12,001 nucleotides of DNA, from assembly GCA_016867195.1 (NCBI GenBank), contig VGKE01000002.1, positions 1 through 12,001 on the forward strand. The letters run 5' to 3'. Position numbers and translations under genes: made by a program. Under the pieces are notes generated by a model that saw nothing but the letters and a program-made list of their open reading frames with translations, searched no databases and was not told the DNA's origin. The DNA is from Candidatus Nealsoniibacteriota bacterium. GTDB lineage: Bacteria > Patescibacteriota > Minisyncoccia > Minisyncoccales > GWA2-38-27. Within the stretch, counting starts at the first letter, position 1; every line of letters starts with the position of its first letter. Below, one piece after another: positions 1 to 6,660 of this stretch.

Positions 1-198
1 CCATCCACTAAAGCCCATGCAGAGACACAAAAGAAAGGAATTCAGCAGACCATTGTTTTTGCTCAAAACCTTGCCTGGCTTTATTACCAAGAACTTAATG
101 ACCTGGAAACTGGTCGGGAAGTTTATGAAAAAACAATAGAAATATTCCCGGAATACGAAAGACAATTAAGATTCAATTGGGAAATGATGATAGAATAG
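1..198 (+). CDS. C-terminal fragment of a TPR-like protein
   Basis: This frame is open from the first base to a TAG at 196-198 and gives 65 residues; the start lies outside the window. The stretch FAQNLAWLYYQELNDLETG followed by REVYEKTIEIFPEY fits one tetratricopeptide repeat (a hydrophobic helix with LAxLYxxxxD, then a second helix with YEKxIEIxPEY). TPR segments usually mediate protein-protein contacts; the role of the whole protein cannot be told from this tail. It lies on the same strand as the four-helix-bundle remnant and rodA, but 58 bases of repeat-rich sequence separate it from the next start, so a shared operon is not shown. The coding frame is fairly sure; the TPR label is an inference from one repeat. 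Confidence 0.6.
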   Translation, partial: PSTKAHAETQKKGIQQTIVFAQNLAWLYYQELNDLETGREVYEKTIEIFPEYERQLRFNWEMMIE

Positions 199-228
199 AT
201 TAAAGCGTTAAGGGGTTACGGCAACGAA

Positions 229-257
229 GCCCGTATCGTGGGCGTTTAACGGTTACG
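229..257. repeat. left arm of inverted repeat flanking the four-helix-bundle gene
   Basis: GCCCGTATCGT (229-239), a five-base insertion, then TTTAACGGTTACG up to 257. This is the imperfect reverse complement of 662-684. The arm itself can fold, because GCCC at 229-232 faces GGGC at 240-243. A further upstream copy of the end motif GGGGTTACG lies at 212-220, and CGTTAA (206-211) faces TTAACG (246-251). The arm ends where the gene begins. Confidence 0.6.
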
Positions 258-660
258 TGAATATGCAAGATAATCAAAATGAAAAATCAATAAAGAGTTT
301 TAGGGATTTAAAGGTTTATCAAAATACTTATCAAGCCATGCTTTTAGTAATGAAAGAAATTTTACCTAAATTACCTAATTCAGAAAAATATGATTTAAGA
401 GACCAATTAAGTCGATCTTGTAAGGCCCACCTCGTTTAATCGCTGAGGGTTATGCTAAAAGACACCAAAGGGCTGGTTTCCAAAAATATTTGGATGATGC
501 AATGGGAGAATGTAATGAAACAATAGTTAGTTTAGAAGAATGTAGAGATATATACGGAATTAATCCTGATTTAATTAATAAACTTGTAGATATTTATGAT
601 AAATCCGGGAGGCAATTTTATAATCTTAGTAGAGCGTGGACAAATTTTAAGAAACACTAA
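257..660 (+). pseudogene. four-helix-bundle (S23/IVS-type) protein, broken by a one-base frameshift
   Basis: The first part (GTG at 257, or ATG at 263) runs to a TAA at 437-439 and ends in DQLSRSCKA followed by out-of-frame residues. Shifting frame near 425-429 continues the family sequence: RLIAEGYAKRHQ, then FQKYLDDAMGECNET, to a TAA at 658-660. The two parts together give about 133 residues, the normal length of the four-helix-bundle family first described from intervening sequences in 23S rRNA genes and common as single genes in Patescibacteria. One missing base inside the family's conserved RRSCKAIPRLIAEG-type turn explains the break. There is no slippery heptamer that would suggest programmed frameshifting, so a decayed gene or a sequencing/assembly error is more likely. 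The gene has no rRNA context here and is tightly bracketed by inverted repeats. The cellular role of free-standing members is not established. Confidence 0.8.
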
Positions 661-661
661 A

Positions 662-684
662 CGTAACCCCTAAACGATACGGGC
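662..684. repeat. right arm of inverted repeat flanking the four-helix-bundle gene
   Basis: CGTAACCCCTAAACGATACG plus GGC begins one base after the stop codon of the four-helix-bundle gene. Its reverse complement matches the left arm at 229-257: the blocks GCCCGTATCGT and GGTTACG are identical, and the middle differs by an insertion and two changes. Free-standing terminal repeats around this gene resemble the stem that closes an intervening sequence, or the ends of a small mobile cassette. Confidence 0.6.
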
Positions 685-714
685 ATCCTAACCGACTAAC
701 ACTAAACTTAACCC

Positions 715-1800
715 ATGTTTAATTATCTTAAAAAACTTGATTGGATTTTAATTATCTCTGTTCTTTTACTCGTTAGTATTGGTCTCTTATCTATCTACAG
801 TTCTTCAATAGGCAGGGATGATTTTTTTAATTTCAAAAAGCAACTCGTTTTTTTCGGGATTGGTTTTTCCTTAATGCTTTTTTTAAGTTTTTTTGATTGG
901 CGGATTTTCCGGGAAAACCCTTATTTAATTTTAGGACTTTATTTTATCTGTATTATTCTCTTAGTCGGTCTTTTCTTTTTCGGCCCGGTTATTAAGGGGG
1001 CAAGGGGTTGGTATAAAATCGGTCCCTTTTCTTTTGACCCCATAGAGTTTACTAAAATTATTTTACTAATTTTACTTGCTAAGTATTTTTCAATGCGCCA
1101 TATAGAAATGTACCGTTTATCACACATTATATTATCGGGTTTTTATATTTTTTTCCCTGCGGTTTTAATTTTTTATCAACCCGACTTAGGACCTGTTTTA
1201 ATTTTAATTTCTGTTTGGTTGGGCGTTTTAATTGTTTCCGGAATAAAATTACGTCATTTTTTAATTTTAGTTCTTTGCGGATTAGTGGTCTTGACTTTAA
1301 GTTGGTCCTTTTTATTAAGGGACTATCAAAAGGCTCGACTCATCAGTTTTTTTGAACCCCAATTGGAACCCCTGGGAATGTCTTGGAGCCAGAATCAGTC
1401 AAAAATCGCAATTGGCGCGGGCGGGATTTTTGGTCAGGGTTTTGCCCGGGGTAGTCAAACCCAGTACGGGTTTTTGCCGGAGGTTCAGACCGATTTCATT
1501 TTTTCCGCCATTGCCGAAGAATTTGGTTTAATGGGTATATTAATTTTGTTTTCTCTCTTTATGGTTTTGGTCTGGAGAATTATGAAAATAGCCATTTCAG
1601 CCCAATCAAACTTCCCTCGTCTTTTTGCTTTTGGTTTTGCCATTATTTTGGTCATTCAGGCATTTATCCATATTGGCATGAATTTAGGTATTTTGCCGGT
1701 TATTGGCCTTCCTTTGCCTCTAATTAGTTATGGAGGAAGCGGGTTAATCGCTACTTTTATCGGCTTGGGTATTCTTCAAAGTTGTAGAGGAAATTCATAA
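715..1800 (+). CDS. rodA: RodA/FtsW-type SEDS peptidoglycan glycosyltransferase
   Basis: 361 residues with about ten hydrophobic segments and few polar stretches, typical in length and topology for SEDS proteins, which polymerise lipid II into glycan strands at the membrane together with a class B penicillin-binding protein. Family signatures in order: GARGWYKIG at about 95 (conserved Trp 99), QPDLG near 160, YQKARL, FLPEVQTDFIF with the family's essential Asp at 260, and close to the C-terminus GMNLGILPVIGLPLPLISYG. The LPVIGLPLPLISYGG form is closer to RodA (elongation) than to FtsW (division), so RodA is preferred but not certain. ATG 715 has no clear Shine-Dalgarno sequence; it lies 30 bases after the inverted repeat. 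No PBP2 or MreB gene is next to it in this window. No U-tailed terminator follows. Confidence 0.88.
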   Translation: MFNYLKKLDWILIISVLLLVSIGLLSIYSSSIGRDDFFNFKKQLVFFGIGFSLMLFLSFFDWRIFRENPYLILGLYFICIILLVGLFFFGPVIKGARGWYKIGPFSFDPIEFTKIILLILLAKYFSMRHIEMYRLSHIILSGFYIFFPAVLIFYQPDLGPVLILISVWLGVLIVSGIKLRHFLILVLCGLVVLTLSWSFLLRDYQKARLISFFEPQLEPLGMSWSQNQSKIAIGAGGIFGQGFARGSQTQYGFLPEVQTDFIFSAIAEEFGLMGILILFSLFMVLVWRIMKIAISAQSNFPRLFAFGFAIILVIQAFIHIGMNLGILPVIGLPLPLISYGGSGLIATFIGLGILQSCRGNS

Positions 1801-1830
1801 ATTGCCTTTACTAAAAAACTAATAATATCT

Positions 1831-1863
1831 ATCCGATATACTCATCCGATATTCATCCGATAT
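1831..1863. repeat. three copies of ATCCGATAT
   Basis: ATCCGATAT occurs at 1831-1839, 1844-1852 and 1855-1863, starts 13 and 11 bases apart. A perfect TATAAT follows at 1866-1871, but there is no good -35 box for it on the plus strand and no gene downstream in that direction. The array could be a set of protein-binding sites or a decaying tandem repeat. Confidence 0.55.
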
Positions 1864-1876
1864 GATATAATAGCGT

Positions 1877-1893
1877 TTAAAGCGACGCTTTAA
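1877..1893. repeat. 17-base palindrome, 8+1+8
   Basis: TTAAAGCG, a single central A, then CGCTTTAA: perfect symmetry around one base. It has the same 8+1+8 design as each half of the palindrome at 1933-1976. Confidence 0.6.
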
Positions 1894-1932
1894 TCTGTAA
1901 GAATTCACCGCGTTATTTACATTCTAAAACCA

Positions 1933-1976
1933 ACCGAGAACTGTTCTCGGCAATATTGCCGAGAACAGTTCTCGGT
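1933..1976. repeat. 44-base perfect double palindrome
   Basis: Two copies of the 17-base palindrome CCGAGAAC-N-GTTCTCGG, with T and A as the central bases, stand either side of CAATATTG. The whole 44 bases are also a perfect palindrome. As DNA it could extrude as a cruciform; as RNA it could form one long stem or two short hairpins. No U-run follows on either side, so an ordinary intrinsic terminator is unlikely. Confidence 0.85.
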
Positions 1977-2003
1977 AGTTGCTAGCTTACCATTTTACAT
2001 TTT

Positions 2004-2088
2004 CGTCATTGCGAGGAGTGAAGCGACGAAGCAATCTCGTTATCTATATGTTTATGTTGGGATTGCTTCGCTGCGGCTCGCAATGACG
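2004..2088. repeat. REP/MITE-like inverted repeat (CGTCATTGCGAG type)
   Basis: The left arm 2004-2036 begins CGTCATTGCGAG and ends GAAGCAATC. The right arm 2061-2088 begins GATTGCTTC and ends CTCGCAATGACG. The outer 12 bases and inner 9 bases pair perfectly, separated by a 24-base loop. I recognise the end motif as a widely scattered non-coding repeat type seen in many bacterial genomes; its copy number in this genome cannot be seen here. Confidence 0.8.
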
Positions 2089-2169
2089 TAGTGACTGTAA
2101 ACAACGCTATTATTTCCTACATATAATACCACCCCGCCGCCGCTGATTAATTCTACTTATCCGCCCTAT

Positions 2170-3297
2170 TTACATAAAATATTTTTTGTTTTTCAGCTCG
2201 GAAGGAAGATAAGATTCTTTTGAATACTTCTCATACCCCTTGCCATAACCCAAACCCTTCATTAATTTCGTTTCGGGGTTTCTCAGATTCAAGGGTACGG
2301 GCAGGTTTCCATATTTTTTTACATCTTCAGACGCTTTCAGATACCCGTTGTAAGAACTCCGGTCTTTCTTGCACTGGCACAAATAAACTACGCCATGAGC
2401 AAGGTTTATGGCGCACTCGGGTAGTCCGATTGTCTCAACCGCCCTGAAGACCGCGTTTGCCACCACCAAGGCGGTTGGTTGAGCGACACCGATATCTTCG
2501 GAAGCAAAAATCACCATCCTCCGGGCAATAAATTTGGGATCTTCCCCCGCGTCAACCATTCTTGCCAAATAGTATAAAGCGGCGTCGGGTTGGCTGGCGC
2601 GCATGCTTTTTATAAACGCAGAAATCGTGTTGTAATGTTCTTCTCCTGCTTTGTCATATCTTAGAAATTTTGACTGAAGGGTATTTTTTAAATTATCTAT
2701 GTTAATGTTCCCGTAAAGTTTATCTGTGTTTTCAAGCATGGTAATGGCCTGTCTGGCGTCCCCATTAGCCATTTTTATCAGCCATTCCTGCGATTTTTTG
2801 TCCATTTTTAGTCCGGTTCTCTTAATAATCTTCTTCATTTCTTCATCTGCTAAAGCGTTCAAAACAAAAACCCGGCAACGCGAAAGCAATGCCGGAATTA
2901 CCTCAAAACTTGGATTTTCGGTTGTGGCTCCGATTAAAGTTATATCTCCCCTTTCCACATAAGGAAGCAAAAAATCCTGCTGCGATTTATTAAAACGATG
3001 AATTTCATCTAAAAATAATATTTTGGGTATTATGCCGCCGCCATCAGATATAATCTTTTTTATATCCGCTTTTCCGGCCGAAACCGCCGAAAGTTCGTAT
3101 ATTTTAGCATCCAGGCAATTTGCATAAATTTTTGCCAAGGTGGTTTTGCCGGTACCCGGAGGCCCCCAAAATATAAAAGAAAACAAATGCTTTTGCTTTA
3201 TGGCGACATTCAAGGGCTTGCCCTCGCCGACTAAATGCTCCTGTCCAACGAATTCATCCAAGTTTTTAGGCCTGATTTTAGATGCTAATGGCTCCAT
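2170..3297 (-). CDS. rarA: RarA/MgsA-type replication-associated AAA+ ATPase
   Basis: 375 residues, shorter than the roughly 440 of the E. coli protein, with the loss spread over the C-terminal part. RarA is a clamp-loader-related AAA+ ATPase that acts at stalled replication forks and interacts with single-stranded DNA-binding protein. Seen here: an N-terminal [20 protein letters not shown] box, Walker A GPPGTGKT at 45-52 (Lys 51), Walker [11 protein letters not shown] at 93-102, sensor 1 GATTENPSF at 123-131, arginine finger LLSRCR at 137-142, and a C-terminal region with [16 protein letters not shown] and the helical tetramerisation part. ATG 3297 is preceded by a good promoter with no room for a Shine-Dalgarno site, so the mRNA is probably leaderless. 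No intrinsic terminator is visible after the stop. Confidence 0.93.
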   Translation of the reverse strand: MEPLASKIRPKNLDEFVGQEHLVGEGKPLNVAIKQKHLFSFIFWGPPGTGKTTLAKIYANCLDAKIYELSAVSAGKADIKKIISDGGGIIPKILFLDEIHRFNKSQQDFLLPYVERGDITLIGATTENPSFEVIPALLSRCRVFVLNALADEEMKKIIKRTGLKMDKKSQEWLIKMANGDARQAITMLENTDKLYGNINIDNLKNTLQSKFLRYDKAGEEHYNTISAFIKSMRASQPDAALYYLARMVDAGEDPKFIARRMVIFASEDIGVAQPTALVVANAVFRAVETIGLPECAINLAHGVVYLCQCKKDRSSYNGYLKASEDVKKYGNLPVPLNLRNPETKLMKGLGYGKGYEKYSKESYLPSELKNKKYFM

Positions 3298-3304
3298 GTC
3301 TGTA

Positions 3305-3333
3305 ATTATAGCCCCTTTTCAACCCTGTGTAAA
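3305..3333 (-). promoter_or_regulatory. rarA promoter, -35 inside a palindrome
   Basis: On the minus strand TTTACA (3333-3328), a 17-base spacer and a perfect TATAAT (3310-3305) precede the rarA ATG by seven bases, which predicts a leaderless or nearly leaderless transcript. The -35 box lies in the arm of the palindrome at 3323-3364, so anything binding that palindrome should affect rarA. Confidence 0.7.
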
Positions 3334-3364
3334 AATCATGCGATCGCACGGATTTTACACAGGG
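3323..3364. repeat. cassette A palindrome, copy downstream of the Cas2-like gene
   Basis: A 42-base imperfect palindrome: CCCTGTGTAAAA at the left (3323-3334) mirrors the right end (3353-3364) exactly, and the centre is TGCGATCGCA (3339-3348). It begins 11 bases after the stop codon of the Cas2-like gene and closely matches the copy at 3940-3975. It also holds the rarA -35 box. Confidence 0.85.
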
Positions 3365-3375
3365 GCTACTATCTG

Positions 3376-3912
3376 CTATAAGTTAAATATCTTTTTTAAA
3401 TGAAGTCCGTTGTCAATTGACTCTAAGATAGCAAGACGAACATATTTTCTAAGACTAAAAAATTCAATAACAAAATCTATTTCATTTTTACAATCATAGG
3501 GATAAACCCAGGCGCTTTTTTGAAGTTCATAAAAGCCCAAATCTTTTAATTTTTGCCGGAAGGCATTTCTTCCGTTTTTAATTTTTTCCGGAATATCAAA
3601 AATTACCATTCTCCATTTTTCATCCCATTTCTGCTTTTGGATTTTCATCTCTTCAAAATGATATCTTAATGCTTTTAACTTGCCCTTTTCAGTTAAAATT
3701 ATACTGCAGGAACCATCGGCATTTTCTTTTCTTTCTATCATTTTTGACCTGTAAAGTTGCCTTATTTCTTCTTTTAATTCTTTTTCGTTTATCTTTTTCC
3801 ATGCCCGTGAAACTTCCTTTAAAACCTTCCATTGTTTACTCGGAGTAAAGGAATAACCAAAAGCCAGCCCGCCAAATAAAAGTAATAATATTTTTTGTTT
3901 TGTGGCCGACAT
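3376..3912 (-). CDS. wHTH plus Cas2-fold protein (PaaX-like), copy A
   Basis: 178 residues. The N-terminal half has a hydrophobic helix (KILLLLFGGLAFGYSFTP) and then a winged-helix-like region with a probable recognition helix at 43-62 and a wing around 63-80 (DGSCSIILTEKGKLKAL). The C-terminal half has the Cas2/ferredoxin-like pattern: WRMVIFDIPEK with Asp 106 in the position of the Cas2 metal-binding Asp, then RNAFRQKLKDLGFYELQKSA, matching the Cas2 'L..G...Q.SVF' strand. Such proteins are often labelled PaaX-like or Cas2 in Patescibacteria, but there is no cas1 and no CRISPR array here. ATG 3912 is chosen because it aligns residue for residue with copy B; a longer frame from 3963 would start inside the palindrome. 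A -10 box lies six bases upstream, so translation is probably leaderless. Function is unknown; an autoregulator or a DNA-processing enzyme is plausible. Confidence 0.85.
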   Translation of the reverse strand: MSATKQKILLLLFGGLAFGYSFTPSKQWKVLKEVSRAWKKINEKELKEEIRQLYRSKMIERKENADGSCSIILTEKGKLKALRYHFEEMKIQKQKWDEKWRMVIFDIPEKIKNGRNAFRQKLKDLGFYELQKSAWVYPYDCKNEIDFVIEFFSLRKYVRLAILESIDNGLHLKKIFNL

Positions 3913-3918
3913 TACTTG

Positions 3919-3947
3919 ATTATACAAAATAACCAGCCCTGTGTAAA
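3919..3947 (-). promoter_or_regulatory. promoter of Cas2-like copy A
   Basis: TTTACA (3947-3942), a 17-base spacer and TATAAT (3924-3919), then six bases to the ATG. The -35 box lies in the gene-side arm of the palindrome at 3940-3975. The boxes and spacer length are the same as at rarA. Confidence 0.7.
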
Positions 3948-3975
3948 ATCCGTGCGATCGCACGAATTTTACACA
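3940..3975. repeat. cassette A palindrome, copy upstream of the Cas2-like gene
   Basis: A 36-base palindrome with one mismatched pair: TGTGTAAAAT, then a central CGTGCGATCGCACG, then ATTTTACACA. In gene orientation it aligns with the copy at 3323-3364 over the whole length with only a few differences, so the gene lies between two direct copies of a palindrome. It ends 27 bases before the start codon. Confidence 0.87.
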
Positions 3976-4048
3976 CGCATAATTCTCCCTAGTTCTCCTT
4001 GTTGCAGTTCTCTCTGTTAATTATAACCTATCTTTATTTTGGCCAATT

Positions 4049-6490
4049 TTATTGCGGCCAATTTTCCGGGGGTTCAGTAGCGCCCAGCCAGGCCGCGCCG
4101 ATAAGAAAAGAAGTGCCCGAAGAACCCAAGCGTTGAGCCCGAATACGAATGCCACCCTTATCACCTACTTTAGCATTATCTATTGCCTTTGTAAGTTTAA
4201 TCCAGCCGACTTCATTCTTGTAATCCACAAAACTGGCCGTTGGGAAATTACCAGTGGCCGAATCCGCTATATCAAGAGCGACTCTAACATAATTATTACC
4301 ATCAACGTTAAGAGGTTTAATCCATATTTCGGCATAATAGGTCCCATCTTTTGTTATAATTATATCATTTTGTGTTAAATTATACGAAGTAGTTATGGGT
4401 GACCATTTAACAGAATAATTTTCCACTAATCCATCTTCATGCCTTGTGATATGAGTTTTGGTCCCGTTATAATTCCAATTATACAAATAGTCAGCGCTAT
4501 CTGCCGGTTCCTCCCACTCGTCAAAATGCCAGTTTTGAAGAAGATTTTGATAGATTTTTAAAGATACAGGGATTTCTTTTAATAATTGTTCGTTATAATT
4601 AATTTGAATTATACCATCATAATACCCTGGGTTCATTTCCGGATCTAAAATGTCTACAGAAACTTCAAAATTACCTTCCTCTGTTTTGATAATTGTAATC
4701 CAATTAGGGTAATAACCAATAATCCCATCTACATTGGCCGTAACGTAAATAGTTTGAGATTCCGGCGGAGTTTCTCCAAAAGCGGCTTCAAAAATTAAAG
4801 AAGTTGGAGAAACTTCAAAAATTATTTCTTCTTCCGGTTCTTCGTCTTTTGGTTCCTCTGATAAAATTTCAATAACCCAAAAATATTGAGGTGGTTCTGG
4901 ATCAACTCTCAAAAATAAATCTATTGCTCTAACCGAGAAAGTATGCTCGCCTTCTGTTAAATTTTCGTAAGTTTCAGGTGATTCACACTCTTGCCAATCT
5001 TGGTCGTTTAATCGACACTCAAAACGAGAAAATTCTTTTGTCCCTTCAAACTTAAAAGTGGCCTGGGTCTCGCCGGTCAACTCTTCTGGACCGGAGATAA
5101 TTTTAGTTCCGACGGGAACTTTATAATAATCAATGAAATTATTTAAAACATTTTCAAATTCTTCTTGCGGAAAGGATTGATTTTTTGCTCTCGGGGTAGG
5201 AGTTTGAATCTCAAAATCTTTGGCATTATTATCAGTATCTTGATAATTATAACCATTTTCTTCCTCTATTACTTTTCTGCCTACGGATTGATAAAAAACA
5301 GTAAAAGGATCTATTCGTTTAACACCACTATAATCAATGCCCTGTTCATCTAAATACTCTTCAAATATATCTCTGGTTTTGGGATTTTCGGAAAAAGGAG
5401 CGGCTTCAAAATCCGGGGCTTCGCCCCAACCTATTTTATCAACCTCCTCTCCTTTCGGGCTTTTAAGAACAATGGCGTTATCTTGGGTTAAGGTAAGATT
5501 ATCAATAAGCATATCTAGACTAAAATCTGGCGAGCTTGCAATTAAAAAATAACTCTTAGCCGGAATAGTTTTTCCACTGAAATTAGTTTTGGCAACAAGA
5601 GAACCCCAGGAAGTAGCGCCTTTGGTTTTTCGTTGAATATACCAGCCAGTTAAATCTACGCTTTTGTTATTTGGATTATAAAGTTCAATAAATCTTTGGC
5701 CAATTGGTTCAATTTGGATTTCTGAAATTAAAATTTTAGGATAAACTATGACTATTGGTGTCGACAAAATAACGCCTCCGCCTCCGCTACTGGAGCTGGA
5801 AAAAGAAATTGGCGCAGAAACAGAAGGACCTTTATCGCCTTCTACGTAGGCGCAGGCCTGGTCTATTATTTTTTGCAGGGTTGCCTCACCGATTCCGCTT
5901 ATCTTTGTTAAGTCATAAATAGAGGAAAGGGGCCTGGCTCCTATTATCCTTTGAGCAAGAACCGGGCCAATACCGATTATTGCCTGCAATTCTTCTCCAG
6001 AGGCAGTATTAATATTCACCGAGCAGACATCCGCCGCTAATTCTATCGCATCACCTTCTGATTCTTCGTTTATTTCTTCGTCTTTTTTCTCGCTTTCATC
6101 CCCATCTTCCCTGCCAAAAATAACTCCCAATTGAGTTATTTTCCGATTGAAATCATTGACCATCTGGGTTAAACTTTCTAATTTTCGGGCTAATCCAATT
6201 ATTTCTGTTTCATATTTCTGCTCCAATTCAATTCTTATTTCCTCTTCAAGTCCTAATTTCTCTTTCAATGAATAATTTTCCTTTTGCAATTTTTCCAATT
6301 CTGACTTCGTCTCATTTAACGACAATTTTAATGTCTCAACGTCTTTGTCATTAAATCGCGACAAAGAACCAACAAATGCTCCCAATAAATCAAACCCTGG
6401 AAAATCTCCTCTAAGTAAATAAAAAAGTCCTCCGAGAACGAGAAGTAAAATAATAACGATAATAATTAAAATCGCGAAATTTTTAACCAT
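4049..6490 (-). CDS. membrane-anchored surface protein with ComEA-type HhH, lamin-tail and Ig-like domains
   Basis: 813 residues. An N-terminal membrane helix (4-26) probably anchors the rest outside the cell. Then come a coiled coil (about 49-119), an acidic linker (127-150), and a ComEA-type double helix-hairpin-helix (157-213: VNINTASGEEL, IIGIGPVLAQRII, ISGIGEATLQKII), a fold that binds DNA. A Ser/Gly linker (230-239) leads to a lamin-tail domain (252-356: ISEIQIEP, FIELYNPNNKSVDLTGWYI). Next is an Ig-like module (464-541) of the FECRLND...C type with Cys 492 and 502, a BACON-like module (556-646: VSPTSLIFEAAFGETPPESQ), and a C-terminal jelly-roll-like, carbohydrate-binding-type region (about 649-806). 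The exact role is unknown; surface DNA capture or envelope attachment is possible. It has its own promoter and no operon partner. Confidence 0.82.
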   Translation of the reverse strand: MVKNFAILIIIVIILLLVLGGLFYLLRGDFPGFDLLGAFVGSLSRFNDKDVETLKLSLNETKSELEKLQKENYSLKEKLGLEEEIRIELEQKYETEIIGLARKLESLTQMVNDFNRKITQLGVIFGREDGDESEKKDEEINEESEGDAIELAADVCSVNINTASGEELQAIIGIGPVLAQRIIGARPLSSIYDLTKISGIGEATLQKIIDQACAYVEGDKGPSVSAPISFSSSSSGGGGVILSTPIVIVYPKILISEIQIEPIGQRFIELYNPNNKSVDLTGWYIQRKTKGATSWGSLVAKTNFSGKTIPAKSYFLIASSPDFSLDMLIDNLTLTQDNAIVLKSPKGEEVDKIGWGEAPDFEAAPFSENPKTRDIFEEYLDEQGIDYSGVKRIDPFTVFYQSVGRKVIEEENGYNYQDTDNNAKDFEIQTPTPRAKNQSFPQEEFENVLNNFIDYYKVPVGTKIISGPEELTGETQATFKFEGTKEFSRFECRLNDQDWQECESPETYENLTEGEHTFSVRAIDLFLRVDPEPPQYFWVIEILSEEPKDEEPEEEIIFEVSPTSLIFEAAFGETPPESQTIYVTANVDGIIGYYPNWITIIKTEEGNFEVSVDILDPEMNPGYYDGIIQINYNEQLLKEIPVSLKIYQNLLQNWHFDEWEEPADSADYLYNWNYNGTKTHITRHEDGLVENYSVKWSPITTSYNLTQNDIIITKDGTYYAEIWIKPLNVDGNNYVRVALDIADSATGNFPTASFVDYKNEVGWIKLTKAIDNAKVGDKGGIRIRAQRLGSSGTSFLIGAAWLGATEPPENWPQ

Positions 6491-6533
6491 AATCTTTTTT
6501 ACTTAAATTCTTAAATTACTTAATAATTTATCC

Positions 6534-6562
6534 ATTGTATTAAAAAACCCTTTACCTGTAAA
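6534..6562 (-). promoter_or_regulatory. promoter of the 813-residue surface protein
   Basis: TTTACA (6562-6557), a 17-base spacer and TACAAT (6539-6534). This predicts a start near 6527 and a leader of about 37 bases. No strong Shine-Dalgarno sequence precedes ATG 6490. The promoter lies just past the terminator of the STAS gene, so the two genes are separate units. Confidence 0.6.
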
Positions 6563-6595
6563 TGAAACTGCTTTGAAAAATCTATCTGACGCAAT

Positions 6596-6627
6596 AAAAA
6601 AAGCTGTCAAGCGACTGCCTGACAGCT
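6596..6627 (-). terminator. intrinsic terminator of the STAS gene
   Basis: On the minus strand AGCTGTCA pairs with TGACAGCT around a 10-base loop, and a T-run (6601-6596) follows directly. It lies 34 bases after the stop codon of the STAS gene. Confidence 0.85.
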
Positions 6628-6660
6628 CTATTCTCAATCAGACCAAATCAACCAATGGTC

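Larger units (their letters stand above)
1867..2113. repeat. gene-free region with nested inverted repeats
   Basis: Between rodA and rarA no coding frame is convincing; the stretch is built of repeats inside repeats. ATAATAGCGTT (1867-1877) is the exact reverse complement of 2103-2113. GCGTTATTTACA (1910-1921) pairs with 2096-2107 with one mismatch. Inside these lie three smaller palindromes: 1877-1893, 1933-1976 and 2004-2088. The layout suggests a non-coding mobile element of MITE or REP type, perhaps one element inserted in another. Either end may also act as a transcription barrier between the converging rodA and rarA genes. Confidence 0.6.

Noticed and set aside
2220..2962. Plus-strand frames opposite rarA.
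   Set aside because: rarA carries all AAA+ motifs in one frame; these are antisense shadows.
3339..3348. The GCGATCGC core as a genome-wide HIP1-like repeat.
   Set aside because: CGATCG occurs in this window only at the four cassette palindromes, each with longer conserved arms, so it is part of a specific element here.
3913..3963. A longer start at 3963 for Cas2-like copy A, adding 17 residues.
   Set aside because: The extra codons lie in the palindrome and promoter, and copy B begins exactly at the residue equivalent to ATG 3912.
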